From assembly GCA_041484845.1 (NCBI GenBank), contig JBGPIK010000464.1, forward strand, positions 1-5,142: a stretch of 5,142 bases of DNA, given 5' to 3'. The notes under the pieces were generated by a model. That model made no database searches, had not been told where the DNA came from, and was given only the letters and a program-made list of their open reading frames with translations. The position numbers and the translations under genes are program-made. Positions 1-4,861 of the stretch are shown piece after piece (position 1 is the first letter of the stretch; the number at the start of each line of letters is the position of its first letter). The DNA comes from JBGPIK01 sp041484845 (GTDB taxonomy: Bacteria; Desulfobacterota; Binatia; UBA9968).

Positions 1-1
1 C

Positions 2-229
2 ATCAGACGATCCTTTCCCATGGTTGTCGCCAATTTGACCGCCGAAGCGATTCTTGATCTCGCCGCTGCGTTGGCAACAAAGGTTGCGCCGCGCGGTTTC
101 CTTATTCTCTCGGGCATTTTGACGCCCAAGGCAAACGCTATGATCCATCGCTTCAACTCGGTCGGTTTCCGGGTGGCAAGACGCAAACACGAAAGAGAGT
201 GGGCTACCCTGTTGTTGCGTCGGGGTTAA
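2..229 (+). CDS. prmA: Ribosomal protein L11 methyltransferase PrmA, C-terminal part (5' end outside window)
   Basis: Only the last 75 codons are present, and the frame is open to the window edge. The product resembles the C-terminal end of the PrmA SAM-dependent methyltransferase, which methylates ribosomal protein L11 in the cytoplasm. FPMVVANLTAEAI matches the family's 'D-x-V-V-A-N-I/L' strand (the NPPY-like active-site position of this Rossmann methyltransferase). It is followed by a helix, the G-F-L-I-L-S-G-I-L strand, and a final GF-x-V-x-x-R-x-x-x-x-EW-x-x-L element typical of the end of PrmA. The internal ATG at 20 is not a real start, because conserved sequence continues upstream of it. 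The TAA stop lies 6 nt before rsmE, a common prmA-rsmE pairing that suggests co-transcription. The fragment is short, so another related methyltransferase cannot be fully excluded. Confidence 0.8.
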   Translation: MRRSFPMVVANLTAEAILDLAAALATKVAPRGFLILSGILTPKANAMIHRFNSVGFRVARRKHEREWATLLLRRG

Positions 230-235
230 AGCGTC

Positions 236-976
236 ATGGCGCGCTTCTTTCTTTCGCGCAGCAACATCCGCGGCCGGCGCGGGACCGTCGTCGGCGCGGA
301 GCTCGAACATTTAAGAAGAGTGCTGCGATTACGCCCAGGGGATCATATTATCGCGTTTGACGATACCGGTTGGGAGCACGAAGCCGTCATTCGAGCGCTC
401 CATGAAGAGCAAGGCGAGCTGGAAATTCTGCGCTCCTATCAGGCAGGGCGGGAGTCGCCGCTGCTCGTTACCTTGGCCGTCGCGTTGACTAAAGGGGAAA
501 AAATGGACTATGTGGTCGAGAAAGCCACGGAACTCGGAGTTCAAACCATCGCGCCGTTTGTCTCCCGCTTTACGGTGCCGAAATTGGACGACCGCAAAGT
601 CCTTCAGCGCGCCGAGCGCTGGCGGAAAATTGCGCTGAGCGCGGCGAAACAATGCGGCCGCACTTGCCTGCCCGCGATTCTCCCGGTATGTGATTACCGC
701 GATTTGATATCTAACCAGGCATTGGGCGCATTGAAGCTTTTGTTCTGGGAAAAAGAGGCAGAGCAGACGTTGAAGCAAGTGCATGCCAAGGAGGCACGGG
801 TGCCGTCCGTCTGTCTTGTGATCGGGCCGGAGGGAGGCTTCACTGTTGAAGAAGCCGAGTTGGCTCGCGAACAGGGATATTCGACGGTTCATTTGGGCCG
901 GCGAGTTCTGCGCGCTGAAACGGCGGCAGTGGCGGCGCTCTCGCTGGTGCAATATTTATGGGGAGATCTAGGGTAA
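236..976 (+). CDS. rsmE: 16S rRNA (uracil-1498-N3)-methyltransferase RsmE
   Basis: 246 aa, the usual size for RsmE, a SPOUT-class (trefoil-knot) enzyme that methylates N3 of U1498 in 16S rRNA using SAM. The N-terminal PUA-like domain shows E22-x-x-H25-L-x-x-V-L-R followed by G35-D36. The centre carries K86-G-E-K-M-D-Y-V-V-E-K-A-T-E-L-G, a hallmark helix of the family, and then the R-W-x-K-I-x-x-x-A-A-K-Q-C-x-R segment. The knot/SAM-binding motifs are I196-G-P-E-G-G-F202 and L220-G-R-R-V-L-R-A-E-T-A230, both essentially canonical. The ATG is 6 nt after the prmA stop with only a weak GGGG upstream, so translational coupling to prmA is likely. Nothing suggests damage. Confidence 0.96.
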   Translation: MARFFLSRSNIRGRRGTVVGAELEHLRRVLRLRPGDHIIAFDDTGWEHEAVIRALHEEQGELEILRSYQAGRESPLLVTLAVALTKGEKMDYVVEKATELGVQTIAPFVSRFTVPKLDDRKVLQRAERWRKIALSAAKQCGRTCLPAILPVCDYRDLISNQALGALKLLFWEKEAEQTLKQVHAKEARVPSVCLVIGPEGGFTVEEAELAREQGYSTVHLGRRVLRAETAAVAALSLVQYLWGDLG

Positions 977-979
977 TTT

Positions 980-1000
980 GGCAAAGAGCAAAGGGCAAAG
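980..1000 (+). repeat. Three tandem RGCAAAG heptamers just after rsmE
   Basis: GGCAAAG, AGCAAAG and GGCAAAG follow one another without interruption, starting 4 nt after the rsmE stop. A related sequence occurs in inverted orientation at 1138-1160. A similar heptamer run (complement AGCAAAG) lies at 5008-5028. No function is evident. Confidence 0.75.
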
Positions 1001-1072
1001 CGAGAAATAGTTTGCCCGTTCCTGCGTAGTACCGTCTGGTTCTTGCCCTCGCGATTTGCTGTTTGCGCCGGG

Positions 1073-1139
1073 GCAAGCGTAGGATGGGTTGAGCGGCGCG
1101 AAACCCATCGCCCTGTTGAGCGATGGCGTTACCGCTTGC
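1073..1139. repeat. Interspersed palindromic repeat with nested alternative hairpins
   Basis: An outer stem GCAAGCG (1073-1079) / CGCTTGC (1133-1139) encloses two overlapping possible hairpins: GATGGGTT (1083-1090) with AACCCATC (1102-1109), or CCATCGC (1105-1111) with GCGATGG (1120-1126). The core GTAGGATGGGTTGAGCG...CGAAACCCATC resembles a palindromic element I recognise as dispersed in many proteobacterial genomes. That identification is from memory, not a search. It sits in the gap between rsmE and the RDD gene and is probably transcribed. Confidence 0.6.
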
Positions 1140-1177
1140 GTTTGGCCCTTTGCGTTTTGCAACTCACTGCCTGTAAC

Positions 1178-1191
1178 GAGAGGAAAGAAGG
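1178..1191 (+). promoter_or_regulatory. Ribosome binding site deciding the RDD-gene start
   Basis: The purine-rich run GAGAGGAAAGAAGG ends 8 nt before GTG at 1200 and supports that GTG as the initiation codon, rather than the in-frame TTG at 1089, which lies inside the palindromic repeat. Confidence 0.6.
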
Positions 1192-1199
1192 TTAACGCC

Positions 1200-1892
1200 G
1201 TGGTCCGATGTCCTAATTGCGACCGTCCGATTGAAGAGAGTGACACCGAATGTCCGCATTGCGGCGCTAAACAACTGAACCGCCGTGTCATCTTAGGTGT
1301 GAGACGAGAGGAGTTTTCTTTAACTCCCGAGGAACCCTATGAGCTCGGCGATGATCGGGAGCTGGACGAGTTGGCCATGGCCCCCCAGGGTAAGGCCGAG
1401 ACGGAAAATTGCGCGGCCGAAGCGGCGCGCGCGCCGGTGACAGAGGTTCGCTGGGGCGGTTTCTTTCGGCGCTTTTTTGCGTTCCTCCTCGATGTTGTTG
1501 CGATCGTGCTGCTAGCATCGGTGATGGGGCTGCTCTCCTTCATCGGCTACAAGGTCGGTTTGTCCGGTTACGGACGCCCGATCACGTGGCGTAACGGCGT
1601 GCCATTGCTTTTTTTACTCACGTGGGGCTCCATCTTCTTGGCGACCCTTTACTTTGTCGTCTTTCACGGTGGCGAAGGGAAAACGATCGGAAAATGGCTG
1701 TTGGGTCTACGCGTCGTCGGGCCCGAGCAATCGGCCGTAAGCTACAGCCGGGCTTTTCTCCGCTGGCTTATCATGGTGGCATTCGCTCCCCTGGGATTGG
1801 GCTTTTTGTGGATCCTGTGGAACCCTGAAAAGAGAGGCTGGCACGACTATTTGGCGCGAACCTGGGTGATCAGAGATCAACCCTTGAAATGA
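1200..1892 (+). CDS. Zinc-ribbon plus RDD-family membrane protein
   Basis: 230 aa from GTG. The N-terminus is a zinc ribbon with C4-P-N-C7 and C18-P-H-C21. An acidic, probably disordered linker (about 37-82) follows, then an RDD domain from about residue 86. RDD signatures are F-F-R-R91-F-F-A-F-L-L-D98 opening the first membrane segment (about 93-117), a second hydrophobic segment (about 134-155), G160-K-T-I-G-K-W-L-L-G-L-R-V, a third (about 186-206), and the terminal R212-G-W-H-D-Y-L-A-R-T-W-V-I. RDD proteins are integral inner-membrane proteins. Some have been linked to ion or solute transport, but most have no known substrate, so no transport role is assigned here. The open frame extends to TTG 1089, but that stretch translates a repeat and precedes the natural zinc-ribbon start; GTG has a good ribosome binding site. 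gshB begins 6 nt after the stop, so the two are probably co-transcribed. Confidence 0.88.
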   Translation: MVRCPNCDRPIEESDTECPHCGAKQLNRRVILGVRREEFSLTPEEPYELGDDRELDELAMAPQGKAETENCAAEAARAPVTEVRWGGFFRRFFAFLLDVVAIVLLASVMGLLSFIGYKVGLSGYGRPITWRNGVPLLFLLTWGSIFLATLYFVVFHGGEGKTIGKWLLGLRVVGPEQSAVSYSRAFLRWLIMVAFAPLGLGFLWILWNPEKRGWHDYLARTWVIRDQPLK

Positions 1893-1898
1893 GCGGTT

Positions 1899-2873
1899 AT
1901 GCGAGTTCTAAAAATCGGGGTGGTGATGGACCCCGTAGACAAAATCAATATCGATAAAGACACCACTTTTGTGCTGATGCTGGAGGCCCAGCAGCGCGGC
2001 CATGAAGTGTATTACATGGAATTGGAAGATCTTTTTATCCGCGGCGGCACTCCGTTCGGACGTTTCTGCCGAATCCAGCTTGCGCGCGCCACGCCCCATT
2101 TTCAGCTCAGCGAGTATGCCACCGGCCCTTTAGAAGATTTCGACGCGCTGCTCATGCGCAAAGACCCGCCCTTCGACATGAAGTTTTTCTTCGCCACCCA
2201 TTTGTTGAGTTTGGTGGACGAGCGCAAGTGTTTTGTCATGAACGATCCAAAGGGACTCCGGGAAGCCAACGAAAAGCTTTATGCGCTGCGGTTTCCGGAA
2301 CAGATTCCGCAAACACTCGTGAGCAGTGACATGGCGCGGCTCAAAGCCTTCATGGAGGAGTTGGGAGGAGAGATGATCATCAAGCCGCTTGATGGTTGCG
2401 GCGGCAGCGGCGTCTTTTACTTAAACGTGCAGGATCGGAATACCAATTCCATTCTGGAGGCGGCGACCGATAACGGGCGCAGGCTCATCATGGGACAACG
2501 CTACCTTCCCGAGATCCGCCAGGGCGACAAACGCATCATTGTTCTCGATGGACAGGCGCTCGGCGCCGTGCTCCGGATTCCATTGGAATATGAGACTCGC
2601 GGCAACATTCATGTCGGTGGACAATGCGTCCATGCCGCGTTGACGCCCCGGGACCAGGAAATTTGCGCGGCGCTTGCGCCGCTGCTCAAAAATGACGGTT
2701 TGTATTTTGTCGGCCTGGATGTGATCGGCAGTTTTTTAACCGAGGTCAATGTCACGAGCCCGACCGGCATTCAGGAAATCAACGCTCTGGACAATGTCCG
2801 TCTAGAAAGCCAAGTGATAGATTTTGTCGAACAAAACGCCGTGGCTCGTGGTCCGGTAGTCAGTGGTCCGTAG
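1899..2873 (+). CDS. gshB: Glutathione synthetase GshB (ATP-grasp)
   Basis: 324 aa, against 316 in E. coli. It catalyses the ATP-dependent joining of glycine to gamma-glutamylcysteine, the second step of glutathione synthesis, in the cytoplasm. Strong family matches run the whole length: the N-terminal G7-V-V-M-D-P with I-N-I-D-K-D; L-M86-R-K-D-P-P-F-D93; R-E-A-N-E-K-L; the ATP-grasp strand I-I-K162-P-L-D-G-C-G-G-S-G; Y-L-P-E-I-R-Q-G-D-K-R; E-T-R-G-N-I-H-V-G-G; and L-D-V-I-G-S-F-L-T281-E-V-N-V-T-S-P-T-G. It follows the RDD gene by 6 nt without a clear Shine-Dalgarno, so coupling is likely. Oddity: the last ten codons (V315-A-R-G-P-V-V-S-G-P) are made from the GTGGTCC heptamer tract downstream, so the native C-terminus probably ended near F-V-E-Q. 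No gshA is present in the window. Confidence 0.97.
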   Translation: MRVLKIGVVMDPVDKINIDKDTTFVLMLEAQQRGHEVYYMELEDLFIRGGTPFGRFCRIQLARATPHFQLSEYATGPLEDFDALLMRKDPPFDMKFFFATHLLSLVDERKCFVMNDPKGLREANEKLYALRFPEQIPQTLVSSDMARLKAFMEELGGEMIIKPLDGCGGSGVFYLNVQDRNTNSILEAATDNGRRLIMGQRYLPEIRQGDKRIIVLDGQALGAVLRIPLEYETRGNIHVGGQCVHAALTPRDQEICAALAPLLKNDGLYFVGLDVIGSFLTEVNVTSPTGIQEINALDNVRLESQVIDFVEQNAVARGPVVSGP

Positions 2874-2940
2874 TCCCGTCGTCCCGCGGTCCAGTGCGGA
2901 GTGGTCCGAGGTCCTGTTGTCGGTGGTCTGTATCCTGTCC
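2848..2940. repeat. Degenerate GTGGTCC heptamer tract overlapping the gshB 3' end
   Basis: GTGGTCC occurs at 2848 and recurs with variants (GTAGTCC, GCGGTCC, GAGGTCC, GTGGTCT, GTATCCT) at about 7-nt spacing, with occasional single-base slips. The first 26 nt lie inside the gshB reading frame and supply its stop codon; the rest is intergenic. Confidence 0.75.
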
Positions 2941-2949
2941 GAACTAGCC

Positions 2950-2978
2950 TTGACTCGTATTAGCTTTTAGGCAATATT
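2950..2978 (+). promoter_or_regulatory. Candidate sigma70-type promoter for tRNA-Phe
   Basis: TTGACT (2950-2955) and AATATT (2973-2978) are separated by 17 bp. Predicted initiation near 2985 would leave only a few nucleotides before the mature tRNA 5' end at 2989. The good spacing, near-consensus -35 and position support the call. Confidence 0.6.
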
Positions 2979-2988
2979 CCACACTTCT

Positions 2989-3061
<73 letters not shown>

Positions 3062-3190
3062 CATTTATTTTCAATTATTTACATGTTTGCGTCTTTTGGT
3101 TGCGCCCATCCGGTAGCGGTTAGCTAGGCACTCTTACCGGCCCACGCTATGCAATGACTTCATCGGCACAACGAAAGTGCGTCACAAAAT

Positions 3191-3224
3191 AAAAGGCAGG
3201 CTCTATGTCCTGCCTTTTGTTTAT
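3191..3224 (+). terminator. Strong intrinsic terminator, possibly bidirectional
   Basis: A perfect 10-bp stem AAAAGGCAGG (3191-3200) / CCTGCCTTTT (3209-3218) closes the 8-nt loop CTCTATGT and is followed by GTTTAT. On the opposite strand the hairpin is followed by ATTTTGTG. It lies about 130 bp after tRNA-Phe and most likely ends that transcript. Confidence 0.75.
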
Positions 3225-3500
3225 GGCGCCAATGGCGCCTGCAGCAACGTCCCCACAAACCTCTCGCCGGGTCGACGGATCGTTTCGTAACGGTCCGGTG
3301 GAAAAGTGAGGCAGGAGATTCTTCACCTGCCTCGGAAAGCGCCGCAACGCCGATGAAGAAACGGTAGCTCTGAACACCAACCGTAAGCTCACGACGATCA
3401 TCGAACGGTCCCGAGCCAGGGTAAAAAGGAGGGAGGCATTTCGGCCGGCGATTGCGCCGCGGTCTCGGATCAGGACAGTACTTCGTCAACAATTAAATGG
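3219..3500. other. Region without a supported gene; several local hairpins
   Basis: No coding frame is convincing here. The long minus-strand frames are rich in Arg, Cys and His, overlap one another, and run through the terminator stem. Visible structure: GGCGCC twice around AAT (3225-3239); GGA-CGTT / AACG-TCC around TCGT near 3279-3298; and a second AGGCAGG-type hairpin, GAGGCAGG (3308-3315) / CCTGCCTC (3326-3333), without a T tail. This could be a decayed gene or a structured non-coding segment; I cannot decide between them. Confidence 0.4.
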
Positions 3501-3517
3501 TAGTTTTTCTTCGTTTG

Positions 3518-3541
3518 ATGTTTTGAGAATTATCAAAACGT
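3518..3541. repeat. 24-bp palindrome, copy 1
   Basis: Left arm ATGTTTTGA and right arm TCAAAACGT surround loop GAATTA. It is the same element as at 3644-3667 and 4862-4885, except that the second base is T instead of C, leaving one G-T wobble in the stem. Unlike the other two copies it is not followed by the GGAAGTTAACGCTT sequence. Confidence 0.8.
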
Positions 3542-3546
3542 GAAAA

Positions 3547-3562
3547 TTCCCCCTGGGGGGAA
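3547..3562. repeat. C5/G6 inverted repeat
   Basis: TTCCCCC (3547-3553) pairs with GGGGGAA (3556-3562) around TG, directly after palindrome copy 1. There is no T tail that would make it a terminator. Confidence 0.5.
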
Positions 3563-3570
3563 AAGCTCCC

Positions 3571-3633
3571 GTCTCACGTCTCTGATATCTGACGTCTGAT
3601 CTCCGATCTCTGACGCCCGATCTCTGATCACGG
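3571..3633. repeat. Nine in-phase ATCTCYG-type heptamers
   Basis: Nine contiguous 7-nt units without a slip: GTCTCAC, GTCTCTG, ATATCTG, ACGTCTG, ATCTCCG, ATCTCTG, ACGCCCG, ATCTCTG, ATCACGG. The consensus is AYCTCYG. Reading it on the other strand gives the low-complexity Arg-Ser-Glu-Ile-Arg peptide typical of spurious ORFs. Confidence 0.85.
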
Positions 3634-3643
3634 TGTCGTTTCG

Positions 3644-3731
3644 ACGTTTCGGGAATTCTCGAAACGTGGAAGTTAACGCTTGAGCTCTTCACCCTTTCCG
3701 GGTTTGTGTCTTTGCTGACTTCTGACCTCTG
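3644..3731. repeat. 88-bp direct repeat, left copy (palindrome copy 2 plus conserved tail)
   Basis: It opens with the palindrome arms ACGTTTCGG (3644-3652) and TCGAAACGT (3659-3667) around GAATTC. A conserved tail follows, starting GGAAGTTAACGCTT and ending TTGTGTCTTTG, TGACTTCTGAC. It aligns without gaps to 4862-4949 with 12 mismatches counted by eye. The two copies bracket the kinase cassette. Confidence 0.85.
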
Positions 3732-3751
3732 TCCTTGCGGGATTCCGCCTC

Positions 3752-3853
3752 ACCCCTGACGACTTACGCCTCACGAGCATGGTCTGCTGACGTCTGATCT
3801 CCGACCTCCGATCTCTGCCTTGCCGACCTCTGATCTCTGATCTCCGACCTCTG
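3752..3853. repeat. AYCTCYG heptamer array upstream of the kinase gene
   Basis: Degenerate units appear from 3752 (ACCCCTG, ACGACTT, ACGCCTC). The regular series starts at 3790: ACGTCTG, ATCTCCG, ACCTCCG, ATCTCTG, an 8-nt CCTTGCCG, then ACCTCTG, ATCTCTG, ATCTCCG, ACCTCTG to 3853. The order, including the 8-nt CCTTGCYG interruption, is largely repeated at 4943-4985. Confidence 0.8.
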
Positions 3854-3871
3854 TTGTTTAAATACGCATGC

Positions 3872-3900
3872 TTGCTTTGGCATCCCATCCCGTTTAAGAT
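3872..3900 (+). promoter_or_regulatory. Candidate promoter of the kinase cassette
   Basis: TTGCTT (3872-3877) and TAAGAT (3895-3900) are 17 bp apart; each hexamer matches only part of the sigma70 consensus. Initiation near 3907 would leave about 5 nt before the ATG at 3912. That agrees with the absence of a Shine-Dalgarno and suggests near-leaderless translation. Confidence 0.45.
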
Positions 3901-3911
3901 CGCCGGGCTAA

Positions 3912-4442
3912 ATGAGCAAGTCATCGCCCAAACCGCCCCTCTGTATCGTTATCGCTGGTCCCAATGGCGCTGGTAAAACCACCTTTGCGCGTGAGTTTCT
4001 GACTAAGCATGCACGTGTCGTTCATTTCGTGAATGCCGATTTGATTGCCGGGGGTCTTTCGCCGTTACGGCCCGAACTGGCGGCGGTTACCGCCGGGCGC
4101 CTGTTTATAAAGGAACTCGATCGCCTCGCGAAAGCTCATGTCGATTTCGCGTTCGAAAGTACTTTGAGCGGCTTGGTCCATCTGAAACGGCTGAGAGCGT
4201 GGAAATTTGCTGGTTATCGTATCGAGATCGTTTATCTTCGACTATCTTCGCCCCGACTTGCCTTACGCCGTATTGCCGCTCGCGTGAAACAAGGTGGGCA
4301 CAATGTCCCGCGAGCGGATGTGCTGCGCCGCTTTAATCGTAGTTGGAATAATTTTCAAGACACGTACAGTCTTTTGGCTGACGCATGGACCGTGTATGAT
4401 AACTCTGGCATCACTCCCCGCGTATCGGAGCAAGGCCCATGA
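3912..4442 (+). CDS. Zeta-toxin-like P-loop kinase (predicted toxin)
   Basis: 176 aa. Walker A is G16-P-N-G-A-G-K22-T-T. It is followed by F-V-N41-A-D43-L-I-A-G-G-L-S-P (the N-A-D segment; in Zeta toxins an Asp near here is the catalytic base) and by F-A-F-E82-S-T-L-S-G (substrate-site strand). A basic lid comprises R124-V-K-Q-G-G-H-N-V-P133 and R139-R-F-N-R143-S. The end is W159-T-V-Y-D-N-S. This order is typical of the chromosomal 'predicted ABC-type ATPase / Zeta toxin' family. True Zeta toxins phosphorylate UDP-N-acetylglucosamine and so block wall synthesis; the substrate of this subfamily is not established, and sequence alone does not show toxicity. No membrane segment is seen. The stop overlaps the start of the next gene (ATGA), a strong sign of coupled expression. 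The gene lies between 88-bp direct repeats. The start at ATG 3912 is just upstream of the conserved core. Confidence 0.88.
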   Translation: MSKSSPKPPLCIVIAGPNGAGKTTFAREFLTKHARVVHFVNADLIAGGLSPLRPELAAVTAGRLFIKELDRLAKAHVDFAFESTLSGLVHLKRLRAWKFAGYRIEIVYLRLSSPRLALRRIAARVKQGGHNVPRADVLRRFNRSWNNFQDTYSLLADAWTVYDNSGITPRVSEQGP

Positions 4443-4597
4443 AACGAAATAATATCAAGAAGAAACCATCGCGACTCACCCTGGCCGTCGGCCGAGCGCT
4501 CCGCCGCGCGGCGAAAAACGCGAGAAAAACGGCGCGCGCCTACGGCACGCCGATCTATATTTGGAAAAACGGCAAGGTCGTGGCCCAGAAACCGTAG
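4439..4597 (+). CDS. 52-aa strongly basic partner of the Zeta-like kinase (putative antitoxin or cofactor)
   Basis: The ATG at 4439 overlaps the kinase TGA by 4 nt (ATGA). The 52-aa product has nine Lys and seven Arg and no Asp or Glu. Residues 12-34 form a likely amphipathic basic helix (R-x-x-L-A-V-G-R-A-L-R-R-A-A-K). The end is a conserved-looking hairpin: Y35-G-T-P-I-Y-I-W-K-N-G-K-V-V48. From memory, small proteins ending in a similar 'G-x-P-I-x-V-W-x-x-G-K-V-V' module often sit beside Zeta-like ATPases; those are uncharacterised and usually acidic rather than basic in the helix. The overlap and neighbourhood suggest partner or antitoxin function, but this is inference. The basic character could equally mean RNA or DNA binding. 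The gene is short enough to be missed by length-filtered gene callers. Confidence 0.78.
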   Translation: MKRNNIKKKPSRLTLAVGRALRRAAKNARKTARAYGTPIYIWKNGKVVAQKP

Positions 4598-4609
4598 ACG
4601 AGCAGTCTC

Positions 4610-4614
4610 AGGAG
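4610..4614 (+). promoter_or_regulatory. Ribosome binding site for the winged-helix gene
   Basis: AGGAG lies 11 nt before TTG 4626, slightly long but usable. It supports TTG initiation, since the frame upstream offers no ATG or GTG between the 52-aa gene stop and this point. Confidence 0.5.
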
Positions 4615-4625
4615 CCAAACACTTT

Positions 4626-4850
4626 TTGCTGGATGCGGGCGGGCCGTTGACGCCCGGCCGGCTGGCCAAATTGATCGGCCGCCAGGTTTCGACTGTGAGT
4701 ATTCATCTCGGCAAGCTCCGGAATGCCGATGTCGTGCGCTATGACGCGGCCGGCAACGAGACCCGTTACTGGCTGAAGCACAGATCAGAGATGAGGGCAC
4801 TGTTTCGGATGCTGGAAAAAGTGGTAGACGCCGCCGCGAAGCTTAAGTGA
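4626..4850 (+). CDS. Small winged helix-turn-helix protein (ArsR-like), probable cassette regulator
   Basis: 74 aa from a TTG start. A helix-turn-helix spans about residues 9-36: L8-T-P-G-R-L-A-K-L-I-G, then S22-T-V-S-I-H-L-G-K-L-R as recognition helix, then A-D-V-V. A wing follows at Y39-D-A-A-G-N-E-T-R-Y-W-L-K51, then a C-terminal helix (M56-R-A-L-F-R-M-L-E-K-V-V). The pattern matches ArsR-type DNA-binding domains. No paired Cys for metal sensing is present; indeed there is no Cys at all. It is shorter than the usual ArsR length of roughly 90-120 aa and lacks most of the first helix. The codons just upstream (A-K-H-F-L-L-D-A-G-G) would fit such a helix but have no start codon, so the gene may be trimmed at its 5' end or initiate unusually. 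It lies 28 nt after the 52-aa gene and most likely shares its transcript. An autoregulatory role is inferred. Confidence 0.72.
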   Translation: MLDAGGPLTPGRLAKLIGRQVSTVSIHLGKLRNADVVRYDAAGNETRYWLKHRSEMRALFRMLEKVVDAAAKLK

Positions 4851-4861
4851 GAGTCATTTTG

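Noticed and set aside
329..952. Long minus-strand frame opposite rsmE
   Set aside because: Shadow of a fully conserved RsmE gene; its composition is not protein-like.
1089..1199. N-terminal extension of the RDD protein from TTG 1089
   Set aside because: The extension translates the palindromic repeat, and a good ribosome binding site precedes GTG 1200, right before the zinc ribbon.
3147..3492. Two overlapping minus-strand reading frames (84 and 110 codons)
   Set aside because: They share the same DNA in different frames, run through the intrinsic terminator stem, are rich in Arg, Cys and His, and match no family I recognise. A decayed gene remains possible but unsupported.
3486..3692. Minus-strand 68-codon frame containing R-S-D-V-R-type repeats
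   Set aside because: It also reads through the heptamers and two palindromes; no coding signature.
3571..3853. CRISPR array
   Set aside because: Units are 7 nt and contiguous, without unique spacers of 25-40 nt between conserved repeats.
3673..3924. Minus-strand frame encoding an Arg-Ser-Glu-Ile-Arg-rich peptide
   Set aside because: It is a translation of the AYCTCYG heptamers (7-nt units give a 7-residue pattern) and a known kind of spurious ORF.
4355..4800. Minus-strand frames opposite the 52-aa and winged-helix genes
   Set aside because: They overlap the tightly packed + strand genes and show no recognisable motif.
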